A DNA stretch of 64,000 nucleotides, from contig NZ_LDTF01000048.1 in the NCBI RefSeq assembly GCF_001477495.1, forward strand, positions 1 to 64,000, given 5' to 3'. The stretch is from Sphingomonas yabuuchiae (lineage in GTDB: Bacteria > Pseudomonadota > Alphaproteobacteria > Sphingomonadales > Sphingomonadaceae). The translations under genes and the position numbers were made by a program. The notes beneath the pieces were generated by a model. The model made no database searches. It had not been told where the DNA came from and saw only the letters and a list, made by a program, of their open reading frames with translations. Of the stretch, positions 32,357 through 42,231 are shown piece by piece (position 1 is the first letter of the stretch; every line of letters starts with the position of its first letter).

Positions 32357-32805
32357 TGCGGTCCCCACCATGCCGCCCCCCGGGGTTCGGCCTGCTGGTC
32401 GAGTGCCTGTCGCCGTCGCTTCTCGGGCATGTGGCGCTGCAGATCACGGGCATAGGCGGTCAACTGCCAAAGCGGCTCGACCGGAATGCGCGTCGCATAG
32501 GCCCGGTCGCCATGACCATGGGCGATCGATGTAAAGACCGCGGCAAAGCCCCCGCCCCGCTTCCATCGCCCATCGGTCAGGTCGCGCGCACCCTGCGCAC
32601 CGTCGCCATGGCATCCGGCGCAACCGTAATAGAGGAAATACCGGCCGCCCTGCGCGACCTGCCCAAAATTGTCCTGATAATAGGCGATGCGTGGGTCCTG
32701 CTCACCGATCGGTGCGGTTTGCGGTACGGTCGGACCGACCTCCCGCGCCTCGCTGCTGCACCCGCAAAGCAACATCGCGAGTACGGCCGCCCGCGCCCGT
32801 CGCAT
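32353..32805 (-). CDS. cytochrome c lipoprotein
   Basis: A 150-residue protein with a signal and lipobox (LLCGC, Cys at about 15) and one haem site CAGCHGDG near residue 65. The C-terminal half is variable and the distal ligand is not obvious (Met in RHMPEKRR is a candidate). First gene of the seven-gene oxidase operon; 32820 is an alternative start. Probably an outer- or inner-membrane-bound electron carrier feeding the oxidase. Confidence 0.82.
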   Translation of the reverse strand: MRRARAAVLAMLLCGCSSEAREVGPTVPQTAPIGEQDPRIAYYQDNFGQVAQGGRYFLYYGCAGCHGDGAQGARDLTDGRWKRGGGFAAVFTSIAHGHGDRAYATRIPVEPLWQLTAYARDLQRHMPEKRRRQALDQQAEPRGAAWWGPQ

Positions 32806-33141
32806 ATCAGCCGCGGGCATGGTTCGATGCGCACCGGATCAGGCTGGCATCGCTCCCCTGATTTCGCCTCTCCGCCACACAGCACTCCGCCAACATTGAC
32901 GGATAGCTTTAGCCAAAAATACGAAGTGTTCGATGATCCACGTCAATATGCCACATCCGCTACCCACATGGATCAATGATCGACTTATGACTTCATATCT
33001 TTTTCTGACACGCGAGAATTACGATCGCCACCGACCAGCGGTTAAAATCTATATCACAGATGCACAAAAAACCTTTTAACCGAGCTGAATTCGGAACGCC
33101 GTCCTTCTGCCTCCGTTATCCCATTACGAAGCGGAGAGCGC
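32806..33141. other. AT-richer intergenic promoter region
   Basis: The 336 bp between the oxidase operon and the chimeric pseudogene contain no supported gene. Composition is clearly more AT-rich than the surroundings between about 32900 and 33080. It must hold the oxidase operon promoter. I looked for an FNR/FixK-type TTGAT-N4-ATCAA box and found no convincing one. Confidence 0.5.
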
Positions 33142-33709
33142 GTGATGAAAGCAGTCGCCTGGCACGGTATCGGCGATATCCGGATCGACGCGGTGCCCGA
33201 CCCCCATATTCAGGAACCAGCCGACCGCCTTGTTCGCCTGACCATATCGGCAGTTTGCGGCACCGATCTTCGTCTCGTGCGCGGCACATTTGCGCGGATG
33301 CGGGTCGGCACGATCCTCGGCCACGCAGGCGCCGGCGCGGTCGAGGCATTAGGCGATCTGGTGCGCGGGTTTAGCGTGGCACTGCGCGGCGAACTGTTGG
33401 AGCACCCGCGCATCCACATCCGCGACGTCTATCCGACCTTCGTCGATATGCCCGGCGTGGATCACACCGGGAATTACACGGGTGTGAAGCGGTCGCCACC
33501 CGGTTCGCTGACGCCCGAAACCGTGACAAAGGCGATCGTCCTGATTGCCGATCACCCCCGCGATCATCCTGAAGCTGGACCAGTTGCTGATCCCCAATCT
33601 GGCGGTCGGCGCCGCCTCCGAACGGCGACGGAAGGCCTGCGTCATGGGCGTCGGTACCGTGTTCGGCGGTCTCGCCGCGATCAGCGCATTGGCGATGCGA
33701 CGCGAATAG
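33142..33709 (+). pseudogene. chimeric remnant: alcohol dehydrogenase N-terminus joined to SDR C-terminus
   Basis: Residues 1-75 of the frame are the N-terminal part of a zinc alcohol dehydrogenase (MKAVAWHGIGDIRIDAVPDP, ISAVCGTDLRLVRGT, GTILGHAGAGAVEALGD). From about 33375 it continues in frame as the C-terminal part of a short-chain dehydrogenase (HPRIHIRDVYPTFVDMPGV then TGNYTG). After IVLIADHPRD the coding continues in another frame (33563-33709, ending ASERRRKACV...SALAMRRE). It lacks both complete active sites and is non-functional as any enzyme. Confidence 0.75.
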
Positions 33710-33782
33710 CCTCGTCCTATCGATGCCCGCCGCTGTCGGCATATGGGACGACCGAAATTCGAGGCGCTATCGATCTGAAATA

Positions 33783-33789
33783 AGGAGGA
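33783..33789 (+). promoter_or_regulatory. strong Shine-Dalgarno deciding the DUF3606 start
   Basis: AAGGAGG ends 4 bases before the second of two adjacent ATGs (33794) and only one base before the first (33791), so translation should begin at 33794. Confidence 0.6.
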
Positions 33790-33793
33790 AATG

Positions 33794-33994
33794 ATGACCG
33801 ACGACAAAAACAAGCAAGGCCGACAAGATCGTAGCAGGGTCGCTGGCGAGGAACCCTATGAAGTCGCGTATTTCGCATCAAAGCATGGGCTATCGCAGGG
33901 GCAGGCTCGCGAATTGATCGCGCGTATCGGCAATGATCGCGCCGAGCTGGACGCCGCGGCGCAAAAACTGACGGGTCGACGCGGCGACGGATAA
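33794..33994 (+). CDS. DUF3606 protein
   Basis: A 66-residue protein. The C-terminal half EVAYFASKHGLSQGQARELIARIGNDRAELDAAA is the DUF3606 signature, a short helical domain (SAP/HeH-like helix-turn) common in sphingomonads and rhizobia and of unknown function, often stress-induced. It has a near-consensus ribosome site. Stands alone between a pseudogene and the ATP-grasp gene. Confidence 0.82.
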   Translation: MTDDKNKQGRQDRSRVAGEEPYEVAYFASKHGLSQGQARELIARIGNDRAELDAAAQKLTGRRGDG

Positions 33995-34119
33995 AGCCTC
34001 GGCTAATCCTGGCGGTCGCCGCCGCTGTTGGACGCGTATCGGCTGATCGCCAAAAACATCTGGTCCCTTGCGCTGCTCGCCACCTTCAGCCCGTCCGCCC
34101 TCAACCGGAATTCGTGAGT

Positions 34120-35085
34120 ATGGCCACCACGCCGTCACCCTTGAATGATAATCCGAACCGAGACGGGGACGACGGTTGGTCCGCTTCCATGACGAGAGCG
34201 GCCAATCATCGGGCGGCTTCCGTGCCATTTGCGCGCAAGTTCGGCCGCGCACCGCTGCCACCACACCATCCCGATGCGCTGATCAACGACGTCGTTTACG
34301 ACCGGATGATCGATCCGAATTGGTCGGCCTTGCAGCGGACCTTCGTCGACAAGGAAACGGCCAAGGCCGAGGCACAGCGACGCTTCCCCGCCCTTCACAT
34401 CCCGAACACGCTGGCCGTCATGCCGGTCGAGACGCTGGCGTCGCCCGAGCAGCTCTTCGACCGGCTTCGTCCGTATATCGGTACGGACGCCGTCGCGAAG
34501 CCGACCCATGCCAGTGGCGGCGTCGCGTTCCTGCGCGATCTCGTCGATCCTGCGGCTTTGCGTGGACTATATGACCTGGCTTCGATCGATTACGCGGCGA
34601 TCCTGCACGAAATGCAATATTGGCGACTGCCGCGAAAGATCATCGTCGAAACGCTGATACCGGCGCATCGCTTGGGACCGCCCGACGATTACAAGTTCCA
34701 TTGCATCCATGGCGAGCCGCTATTGTGCCAGATCGACCATGGGCGGTTCGCACAGCCGTGGAGCCGATTGCTCCGTGTACCGCAATTCGATGCGATGGAT
34801 GAAAGAGATGGCCTGACCGTGCCAAACGGTTTCGCCATGGCGACGCGCGACCGGCTGGATATGATGATCGCCGCTGCGGGCGCGCTTTCGGCGCCGTTCG
34901 AGTTCGTCCGCGTCGACCTGTACGATGGTCGCGGCGGCATCTATTTCGGAGAACTTACCTTCACGCCCGCCGCGTCGCTGGGCATCGCGCCATCCAGCGC
35001 CGGTGTTCATCGCGAAACGGCGACGCACCATATCTACAGCCGCACCCTCATGGACGCACTCCGCAACGCGTGGAAGGCGATCTAG
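34120..35085 (+). CDS. TupA-like ATP-grasp protein
   Basis: A 321-residue protein matching the TupA-like ATPgrasp family. The core shows AVAKPTHASGGVAFLRD (nucleotide-binding strand), DDYKFHCIHGEPLLCQIDHG and the metal-binding end FEFVRVDLYDGRGGIYFGEL followed by TFTPAAS. Family members are found in polysaccharide clusters, and TupA itself attaches glutamate in teichuronopeptide synthesis. Here it is near the glycosyltransferase-Glf and GH1-like genes but oriented away from them. A GTG at 34114 is an alternative start. Convergent with the histidine kinase, overlapping by 4 bp. Confidence 0.8.
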   Translation: MATTPSPLNDNPNRDGDDGWSASMTRAANHRAASVPFARKFGRAPLPPHHPDALINDVVYDRMIDPNWSALQRTFVDKETAKAEAQRRFPALHIPNTLAVMPVETLASPEQLFDRLRPYIGTDAVAKPTHASGGVAFLRDLVDPAALRGLYDLASIDYAAILHEMQYWRLPRKIIVETLIPAHRLGPPDDYKFHCIHGEPLLCQIDHGRFAQPWSRLLRVPQFDAMDERDGLTVPNGFAMATRDRLDMMIAAAGALSAPFEFVRVDLYDGRGGIYFGELTFTPAASLGIAPSSAGVHRETATHHIYSRTLMDALRNAWKAI

Positions 35086-37373
35086 CGCCCTTCGATCAGT
35101 GCCTTGATCCGCGTCGCCATGGCTTCCATGGCAAAGGGCTTGGTCATGACATGCATACCCGGTTCGAGCTGCCCGTTACCGACCGCGGCATTCTGCGCAA
35201 AGCCAGTGATGAACAGGACTTTCAAATCGGGTCGGGTCACCCGGGCGGCATCGGCCATCTGACGCCCATTCATCCCACCCGGCAAACCGACATCCGAAAC
35301 CAGAAGATCGATCCGCACATCGGATTGCAGAACGCTCAGCCCCGCCGCTCCGTCGGCCGCCTCGATCGCGGTATAACCAAGTTCTTCCAGCACGTCGGTG
35401 ACCAGCATTCGCACTGATGGCTCATCATCGACGATCAGCACCGTTTCGCCCGACCTGGCGCGGGGGGCATCGGCCAGGTCGGCGACATCGTCTTCCGCCT
35501 CGGCGCGGCCGATATGCGCGGGCAGATAGATACAGACGGTCGTGCCCTCTCCGGGATGGGAATGGATGCGAACGCTGCCGCCCGACTGGCGGGCAAAGCC
35601 ATAGATCATCGACAGGCCATGGCCGGTGCCGACGCCGATCGGCTTGGTGGTGAAGAACGGGTCGAACGCCTTGGCGACGACATCGGGCGTCATCCCGGTC
35701 CCCGTATCGGACACGCACACGGCGACATAGCGCCCCGGCTCCATTTCGTGAAAGCGTGCCATGCGTTCGTCCAGTGTCCGGTTGGACGTTTCGATGGTCA
35801 GCCTTCCCCCATCCGGCATCGCGTCCCGTGCGTTGATGCAGAGATTGAGCAGGGCATTTTCCAACTGATTGGGATCCACCAACGTGGCCCATAGCTCCGC
35901 CTGTGCGACATAGCGGGTATCCACGTCCGGGCCCACCGAGCGCATGATCAGCTCGAGCATTCCATCGATCAGCCGATTGGGGTCGATCAGCTTGGGGTCC
36001 AGCGTCTGGCGTCGGGAAAAGGCGAGCAGGCGGTGGGTCAAGGCGGCAGCGCGCTTGGCCGCACCTTGCGCCGCCGCATTATATTTCTCGACATCGCCGA
36101 TCCGACCCTGTCCGATACGGATCGCCATCATCTCCAGGCTGCCCGTGATGCCCGTCAGCAGATTGTTGAAGTCATGCGCCAGCCCGCCGGTCAACTGTCC
36201 GACCGCTTCCATCTTCTGGCTCTGGCGCAACTGTTCTTCGACGCGGCGATGATCCGTCATGTCGCGGCCGATCGAGTAGAACAAGTCGGCCTCGGGCGCC
36301 GTGGCCCAGGAGATGACATGATAGCAGCCGTCCCGTCCGCGAAACCTGTTCTCGAAATGCGCCGCCTCTTCCCCCTTGGCGAGGCGTGCGAACTCGGCGG
36401 CCGTCGCCTCGCGGTCCTCCGGGTGGATCAGGTCGAAGAAATTGGCGCGGAGCAGTTCGTCTTCGGTCCAGCCCAGCATGGCCGTCCACGCGGCATTGAC
36501 GGTGTGGAGGCGGCCATCGGCGCTGCATACGTCCATCAGGTCGCCGGACAGCTGCCAGATCCGGTCGCGTTCGCGGGTGCGTTCGGCGATCTCCTCGGCC
36601 AGCGTGTCGTTCTGTGCCCTCAACGCGATCTCCGCCGCCTTTCTTAGGCTGGCATCCTTGAAATAGACGGCCAGCCCGCCGGTCGTGATCGGATGAATAT
36701 CGATGTCGACCCATTTGCCCAAAATCGGTGATTTCGCTTCGAGGCGGACGGCGATGCGCTCGGCCATTGCGCGTTGATGAGCGTGATAGGGTTCGCTGCC
36801 GCCCGCCTGGGGAAACTCATCCCAGCAGATTTTGCCGATCAAGTCCTGGGGCGCCCGCCCCCAAAGCTCGCCCGCCTTACGGTTGACGTAGGTGAAGCGC
36901 CACTGCGCATCCACGGCATAAAATGGGTCCTGAAGCGACTCGGTCAGCTCGGCGAGCATCGCGTTGGCACCGCTTGTCTCTTTGCGACTATCCTCCAGAT
37001 CCTGAACGGCGCGACGCTGATCGGTACGGTCGCGCAGGATCTTGACGTAGCCCCCTTCCTCCAGCCGCAGCGGCATCAGCTCGCCCAGCGCGAAGAACAG
37101 GCTGCCGTCGCGCCGTACGTGCCAGCGTTCATCGGCGGCACGTCCCGCTTCATCGGCATGCCGCATTTCCCGACACGGCACGCCGTCCGCGCGATCGTCC
37201 GCCGTGAAGATGATCTCGCCAGACTGGCCCAGCGCTTCGTCAGCGGACCAGCCGAGCACATGTTCGGCCCCACTATTCCAGCTTGTAATGAGACCGGCGG
37301 AATCGAGGGAAATGATCGCGTAATCCATCGCGCTTTCGATGATGGCATTCGCAATGGCGGCTTTACGCTTCAT
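35082..37373 (-). CDS. PAS-PAS-PAS hybrid histidine kinase
   Basis: A 763-residue soluble sensor kinase. PAS1 is at 10-117, PAS2 at 140-243, a coiled coil at 245-272 and PAS3 at 273-378. The dimerisation domain has H400 in [11 protein letters not shown], then the ATPase domain ([30 protein letters not shown]). A C-terminal receiver spans about 643-760 with the phospho-acceptor in [11 protein letters not shown] and Lys in MTKPF. No membrane segment, so the signal is cytoplasmic, perhaps redox, light or a ligand. PAS2 and PAS3 lack the LOV cysteine motif. No separate response regulator lies adjacent. Confidence 0.93.
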   Translation of the reverse strand: MKRKAAIANAIIESAMDYAIISLDSAGLITSWNSGAEHVLGWSADEALGQSGEIIFTADDRADGVPCREMRHADEAGRAADERWHVRRDGSLFFALGELMPLRLEEGGYVKILRDRTDQRRAVQDLEDSRKETSGANAMLAELTESLQDPFYAVDAQWRFTYVNRKAGELWGRAPQDLIGKICWDEFPQAGGSEPYHAHQRAMAERIAVRLEAKSPILGKWVDIDIHPITTGGLAVYFKDASLRKAAEIALRAQNDTLAEEIAERTRERDRIWQLSGDLMDVCSADGRLHTVNAAWTAMLGWTEDELLRANFFDLIHPEDREATAAEFARLAKGEEAAHFENRFRGRDGCYHVISWATAPEADLFYSIGRDMTDHRRVEEQLRQSQKMEAVGQLTGGLAHDFNNLLTGITGSLEMMAIRIGQGRIGDVEKYNAAAQGAAKRAAALTHRLLAFSRRQTLDPKLIDPNRLIDGMLELIMRSVGPDVDTRYVAQAELWATLVDPNQLENALLNLCINARDAMPDGGRLTIETSNRTLDERMARFHEMEPGRYVAVCVSDTGTGMTPDVVAKAFDPFFTTKPIGVGTGHGLSMIYGFARQSGGSVRIHSHPGEGTTVCIYLPAHIGRAEAEDDVADLADAPRARSGETVLIVDDEPSVRMLVTDVLEELGYTAIEAADGAAGLSVLQSDVRIDLLVSDVGLPGGMNGRQMADAARVTRPDLKVLFITGFAQNAAVGNGQLEPGMHVMTKPFAMEAMATRIKALIEGR

Positions 37374-37428
37374 CGTCTGTCAAACCCGTTGGAGTATGTC
37401 GCTCATCAATCGGCCTTGGCTTGGCCGA

Positions 37429-37767
37429 TCATGTCAGCGCAGCGACCCAGTCCGCCACCTGATAGGCGGCAAATGGTGGGAACAGCGCGGCGCCATCTTC
37501 GTCCTGTTCGGCTTGCACGCCGCTCCTGACCGTCAGATAGGGCAGCGCTTGGCGGACCAGAATGTCGACCAGCCGCTCGCGATCCTCGGTGCGAAAGGGA
37601 CCGATGATGACCGCGCCCCGCAGATCCTCCGTCAACAGGACCCGGATCGCCTGCGACAGGTCGTCCATGGGGCCGATCACCCAACTATCCCCTTGCTTCA
37701 GCACGCTCGCGACATAATCGACGGCGAAATTGATCCGGGCCGCCAGCAGGAGGACCGGCTTGGCCAT
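37429..37767 (-). CDS. hypothetical protein, receiver-like fold possible
   Basis: A 112-residue protein with alternating hydrophobic strands and helices (KPVLLLAARINFAVDYVAS, DLRGAVIIGPF, RLVDILVRQALPYLTV) that suggests an alpha/beta fold like a degenerate response-regulator receiver, without the acidic pocket. GGAGAAGGGGG precedes ATG 37767. An in-frame ATG at 37791 is instead coupled to the upstream fusion gene. Transcribed with the glycosyltransferase-Glf gene and followed by the kinase. Confidence 0.6.
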   Translation of the reverse strand: MAKPVLLLAARINFAVDYVASVLKQGDSWVIGPMDDLSQAIRVLLTEDLRGAVIIGPFRTEDRERLVDILVRQALPYLTVRSGVQAEQDEDGAALFPPFAAYQVADWVAALT

Positions 37768-37787
37768 GCCGCCCCCTTCTCCGTGGG

Positions 37788-40151
37788 TCATGCGGCGCTG
37801 CGTCCCCCCGCCAGGGCGGCCAAACCCGTTATCTCGGCTTCCTCAAGCATCGGCTTCAACCGGCGATAGGTCGCCAGCGCCTGCCCGACGACCTGGTCCA
37901 TATTGTAATAGCGATAGGTTGCCAGCCGCCCGACGAAACTGACATGCGGTTCGGCCAGGGCCAGCGCCTCATAGCGTTTGTACAGCGCCTGGTTCTCGTC
38001 GCGCGGGATCGGGTAATAGGGGTCGCCCGTCGCGCTGGGATATTCATAGGTCACGCTGGTCTGCGGCGCGGTCTGGCCGGTCAGATGCTTGTATTCGGTA
38101 ATGCGCGTATGGGGGACGGCCTCGTTGGGATAGTTGACGACGGCGACGGGCTGATGCCGTTCCTCGTTCAGCGTCCGATGCTCGAAACGCAGCGAGCGAT
38201 AGGGCAAGCGGCCGTAACGATAGCTGAAATATTCGTCGATCGGCCCGGTGAAGACCAGATGGTCGTGCGGATAGGCATCACGGACATCGGCATAATCGAC
38301 TCCCAGCAGCAGATCGATATTGGGATGGCTGAGCATCGCCTCGAACATGCGGGTGAAACCTTGCGCGGGCATCGCCTGATGGCGATCGCCGAAATAGCGG
38401 TCGTCGGTGCAGGTCCGGGTCGGCACCCGCGCGGTGACCGACTTATCGAGTTCCGATGGGTCCATGCCCCATTGCTTGCGGGTATAGCCTTGGAAGAACG
38501 TCTCGTAGAGTTCGCGCCCGACCTTTGAGATGACCACATCCGCCGATGTGCGGATCGGGTCGACCGGCTCGGCGCGCGACGCCAGAAACGCCTCGACCTC
38601 CGCATCGCTCGACAGGTCCAGACCATATAGCGCGTTCAGCGTCGTGCGGTTGATCGGCATCGGCACCAGCGTGCCATCGACATCGGCCAGCACACGATGC
38701 TCATAGGGCCGCCAATCGGTGAAGCGTGACAGATACTCGAAAATGTCGTCCGAATTGGTGTGGAAGATGTGCGGACCATAGCGATGGACCAAGATGCCCG
38801 CCGCATCGTGATGGTCATAGGCATTGCCCGCGATATGCGGTCGCCGGTCGACGACCAGCACGCGCTTACCCCCATCGGACGCCAGCCGCTCGGCCATCAC
38901 CGCTCCTGCGAACCCCGCGCCGACGACCATCACGTCATAGCGGTCCTGTAGCGGCGGCCAGGTGACGGGGGACACGATGGGCTCGTGCCGGTTGCGCCCG
39001 GCGATCTCCGCCTCGATCAGCGCGGTCATCTCCAGTGCCGTGCTGCTCCACGAACCGCGTGACAATTGCCTGTCCGCCTCGTCGCGCCAGTCGTTTCCGG
39101 CGGCGCGCAAGGCCATCGCCGCTTCGCACGCGGCCACGAAGGCGGCGGGCGTGTCGGCGATGGTCACCCCCGCCAGGGCACCATAATGGCGAACGACATC
39201 GGTGATCGGCGTCGAGACGACCGGGCAGCCCGCCGCCAGATATTCGGGGGTCTTGGTCGGGCTGATGAACCGCGTCGCCTCGTTGATCGCAAAAGGCATC
39301 AGCGCAACATCCCAGCCCGCCATATAGTCCGGCAGCGCCGGGTAAGGCCGCCCACCGAGATAATGGATATTGGCGCGACGTGGCAGATCGGCCTCGTCGA
39401 TCTTTACGACGGGGCCGATGATGACCAGCGACCATTCGGGATGGGCGTCGGCCAGGGTTGCCAGCAGTTCCAGGTCCATCCGCTCGTCGACGACCCCCGC
39501 GAAACCGAGCCGTGGGTACGGCAACGGCGCCTGATCCGCCGGTTCCTCGCTCCCCGAACGTGCGCGGCCGAAATGCGCGGCGTCGATGCTGGACGGAAAG
39601 ACGTGGACATTGGAATGGCGGCTACGTTTCGCCTCGTACAGACTGGTCCCGCCGGTGAAGACCAGATCGGCCCGCTCGATCAGCCGCTGCTCCCGCTCCA
39701 GCAACTCGGGCGGCGCGCCCTTGAACGCGGACAGTTCGTCCATGCAGTCATAGACGATGCACGCCGCCCGGACATGGTCCGAAAAGGGCAGCATCATCGG
39801 CGTGTAATACCAGCGAAGGACCGGGCCGGTCACCGCCTCCAACACGGTGTCGAGCAAGGTCGCCAGCGCCTCCTCCTCCCGCCCGCGCAAGGCGTCGTCG
39901 AGTTGCGGGGTCAGGACGACCACACCGCTGTCGGGGCAGGTCCGGCGATACAGTTCGGACGGTCCGGGGCGATATTCCGGTTCCTCCCAGAACAGCACAT
40001 CCTGCGTCGCGGCAAAGCGGGTCATCAGATGCTGTGGCCGTTGAAAGACGAAGGCCCAGCGAAGGTGACTGAAGCAGATCAGCGTCGATCGCGGACGGCG
40101 GTGGTAAAGACCATGGGAGCTATGGGCGGCGCTCGACAGCTGGGCGGTCAC
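37788..40151 (-). CDS. glf: glycosyltransferase fused to UDP-galactopyranose mutase
   Basis: A 787-residue two-domain protein. Residues 20-385 form a GT-B glycosyltransferase domain with LICFSHLRWAFVFQRPQHLM at its start and the donor-site region FISPTKTPEYLAAGCPVV. Residues 405-770 are a flavoprotein UDP-galactopyranose mutase: VVGAGFAGAVMAERLA (FAD), RYGPHIFHT, YTRKQWGMDP, FEHRTLNEE. Together they would make UDP-galactofuranose and perhaps transfer sugar into a surface glycan. The GTG at 40151 is chosen because GAGGAG lies six bases upstream; the frame extends to 40190. Divergent from the GH1-like gene. Confidence 0.9.
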   Translation of the reverse strand: MTAQLSSAAHSSHGLYHRRPRSTLICFSHLRWAFVFQRPQHLMTRFAATQDVLFWEEPEYRPGPSELYRRTCPDSGVVVLTPQLDDALRGREEEALATLLDTVLEAVTGPVLRWYYTPMMLPFSDHVRAACIVYDCMDELSAFKGAPPELLEREQRLIERADLVFTGGTSLYEAKRSRHSNVHVFPSSIDAAHFGRARSGSEEPADQAPLPYPRLGFAGVVDERMDLELLATLADAHPEWSLVIIGPVVKIDEADLPRRANIHYLGGRPYPALPDYMAGWDVALMPFAINEATRFISPTKTPEYLAAGCPVVSTPITDVVRHYGALAGVTIADTPAAFVAACEAAMALRAAGNDWRDEADRQLSRGSWSSTALEMTALIEAEIAGRNRHEPIVSPVTWPPLQDRYDVMVVGAGFAGAVMAERLASDGGKRVLVVDRRPHIAGNAYDHHDAAGILVHRYGPHIFHTNSDDIFEYLSRFTDWRPYEHRVLADVDGTLVPMPINRTTLNALYGLDLSSDAEVEAFLASRAEPVDPIRTSADVVISKVGRELYETFFQGYTRKQWGMDPSELDKSVTARVPTRTCTDDRYFGDRHQAMPAQGFTRMFEAMLSHPNIDLLLGVDYADVRDAYPHDHLVFTGPIDEYFSYRYGRLPYRSLRFEHRTLNEERHQPVAVVNYPNEAVPHTRITEYKHLTGQTAPQTSVTYEYPSATGDPYYPIPRDENQALYKRYEALALAEPHVSFVGRLATYRYYNMDQVVGQALATYRRLKPMLEEAEITGLAALAGGRSAA

Positions 40152-40296
40152 GGAAGCTCCTCTTCTATCTCTGTTACAGAACAGAAACATCCCGCCGCTT
40201 CGCCAAGTTCCTGATAACTTATTGATTATAGATGCAAATCAGTCAGTTTCCTGGAACGTCGCCAACCCCGATCCGTTGGGGCCGGGGGAGACGCTC

Positions 40297-42231
40297 ATGG
40301 ACAGCCTGGAACTTTGGGGTGGTGTGGAATGCACCGTCAATCGCACCGCCACAGGCTATAGCGATCAGGTCCGCTTGAGCGGGCATCACGATCGGATCGC
40401 CGATCTCGACCTGTTTGCCGGACTGGGTCTGAGCGCAATCCGCTACCCCGTCTTGTGGGAACGTGTGATGCGGGAGGGACGGGTAGCGGATTGGTCATGG
40501 ACCGACGAACGGCTTGGGCGACTGCGCAAGCTGGGTATCCGTCCAATCGCCGGGCTGGTCCATCATGGCAGCGGGCCGACCCATACCCATCTGCTCGACG
40601 ATGGATTCGCCGCCGGGCTGGGCGACTATGCGCGACAGGTCGCCGAGCGCTATCCGTGGATCGAGGACTGGACTCCGGTCAACGAACCTGTGACCACGGC
40701 GCGCTTCTCCGCGCTCTACGGCCATTGGTATCCCCATGCTCGGGACGAAGGGGCCTTCTGGCTGGCGCTGTTCAACCAGATCGACGGCACAAGAGCCGCG
40801 ATGCGGGCCATCCGCCGGATCAATCCGGCGGCGAGGCTGATCCAGACCGATGATCTCGGCCGCACCTATGCGACCCTCATCTTGGGCGAGCAGGCAGCGT
40901 TCGATAACCTACGACGCTGGGCCGGATGGGACCTGTTGTTCGGACGCATCACGCCGGACCACCCACTTTGGGCGCGGATCGGGAGCTTCGGGTTTTCCGA
41001 CCGCCTGCGTCGCATCGCCGACGATCCTTGCCCGCCCGACATGGTCGGGGTGAACCATTATCTGACCAGCGACCGCTTTCTCGACCATCGGTTGCAACGC
41101 TATCCGCCGCGCAGCCATGGCGGCAATGCGTGCCGCGCCTATGCCGATGTCGAGGCGATACGCGTCCTCGATCCGCCACCCCCCGGCCTGGTCGGAGCCC
41201 TCCGCGAAGCCTGGGACCGTTACGGCACGCCCATCGCGGTGACGGAGGTGCATAATGGCTGCACCCGCGAGGAGCAGTTGCGCTGGGCGGCCGAGGCGTG
41301 GGACGGCTGTGTGACGCTTCGTCAGGCAGGGGTCGACATCAGGGCCGTCACGGCTTGGTCGCTGCTGGGTTCGCAAGGATGGGACACCCTGCTGACCCGC
41401 CCCGGCACCTATGAACCGGGGGTATTCGACATATCCCATGGCGTGCCCCGGCCGACCGCCCTTGCATCCTTGTGGAAGGGGTTGCCGACCGGCGCCGAAC
41501 GCCATCCGGTCGTTCATGCCCCGGGCTGGTGGCGGCGTCAGGAGCGGCTTGTCTATCCCGCGATCCCCTATCCGATCAAAACACCGCCATTGCGCGACGC
41601 GCGCTCGGATCCGGTTCTGCTGATCTGGAGTAATAACGACGCTCTGGCCCAAGCGTGGTCGGAACTGTGCCGGAATCGAGGAATCGCCCATTGTGTAGCC
41701 GCATGCGAAACGCGGGATGGAAACCGTCCGCCCGATATGGCCGCCATGCTGGATTCTATCGAGCCATGGGCTCTGGCTCATCTCGATGCCGAAAATGTCG
41801 CCGATGCGATCGGGCTGGCGCGTGTCTGTCAGGACAGGCGGGTCGCGGGCCTCCACCTCATCGCCGGACGCGCCTGTCTCGCCCCGAATGACATGTCCCC
41901 ACCCGTGCAGGAGGGCGCTCGGTCGCCGATACCCCCCGGCGCCTTGATCATTCCTTTGGGACGAGAAGGCGGATTTGCAGACCGCCGATCCGATCCTGCC
42001 GTTATGAATGCTGCGCTAGACCTGCTGATCGATGGTCAGGATGGATTGCATGAGACCGCCCGATCATTGGTAGGGAGCAGCAGCACCATAGATGGTTTCG
42101 GAGCGACCACCCTCCAGTTTGACGACGCCATGACTGCGCACGGGCGACAGGCAGCCATTACTGCGGCCGTCGGCGATGCTGCTCAAACCTGGAAAACGGC
42201 CGTTCTCAGCCGCCCCCTTCAAATTCTATAG
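40297..42231 (+). CDS. GH1-like glycosidase with C-terminal degenerate Rossmann-type domain
   Basis: A 644-residue protein. Residues 1-430 follow glycoside hydrolase family 1: LELWGGVECTVNR at the start, acid/base E130 in WTPVNEP and nucleophile E317 in TEVHNG (the family consensus TENG). From about 450 a second domain resembles the RmlD/NAD(P)-dependent sugar reductase fold (PVLLIWSNNDALAQAWSEL, LDAENVADAIGLARVCQDRR) but without the GxxGxxG cofactor loop. ATG 40297 is preferred since GGGGGAG precedes it and GH1 homology starts there. Divergent from the glycosyltransferase-Glf fusion; a role in surface glycan metabolism is inferred. Confidence 0.82.
   Translation: MDSLELWGGVECTVNRTATGYSDQVRLSGHHDRIADLDLFAGLGLSAIRYPVLWERVMREGRVADWSWTDERLGRLRKLGIRPIAGLVHHGSGPTHTHLLDDGFAAGLGDYARQVAERYPWIEDWTPVNEPVTTARFSALYGHWYPHARDEGAFWLALFNQIDGTRAAMRAIRRINPAARLIQTDDLGRTYATLILGEQAAFDNLRRWAGWDLLFGRITPDHPLWARIGSFGFSDRLRRIADDPCPPDMVGVNHYLTSDRFLDHRLQRYPPRSHGGNACRAYADVEAIRVLDPPPPGLVGALREAWDRYGTPIAVTEVHNGCTREEQLRWAAEAWDGCVTLRQAGVDIRAVTAWSLLGSQGWDTLLTRPGTYEPGVFDISHGVPRPTALASLWKGLPTGAERHPVVHAPGWWRRQERLVYPAIPYPIKTPPLRDARSDPVLLIWSNNDALAQAWSELCRNRGIAHCVAACETRDGNRPPDMAAMLDSIEPWALAHLDAENVADAIGLARVCQDRRVAGLHLIAGRACLAPNDMSPPVQEGARSPIPPGALIIPLGREGGFADRRSDPAVMNAALDLLIDGQDGLHETARSLVGSSSTIDGFGATTLQFDDAMTAHGRQAAITAAVGDAAQTWKTAVLSRPLQIL

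Noticed and set aside
32900-33080. possible FNR/FixK box in the oxidase promoter
   Set aside because: TTGAC and ATCAA-like half-sites exist but not with the required 4-bp spacing.
39066-40214. 382-residue open frame on the plus strand
   Set aside because: Antisense to the glycosyltransferase-Glf fusion, which has clear FAD and sugar-nucleotide motifs.
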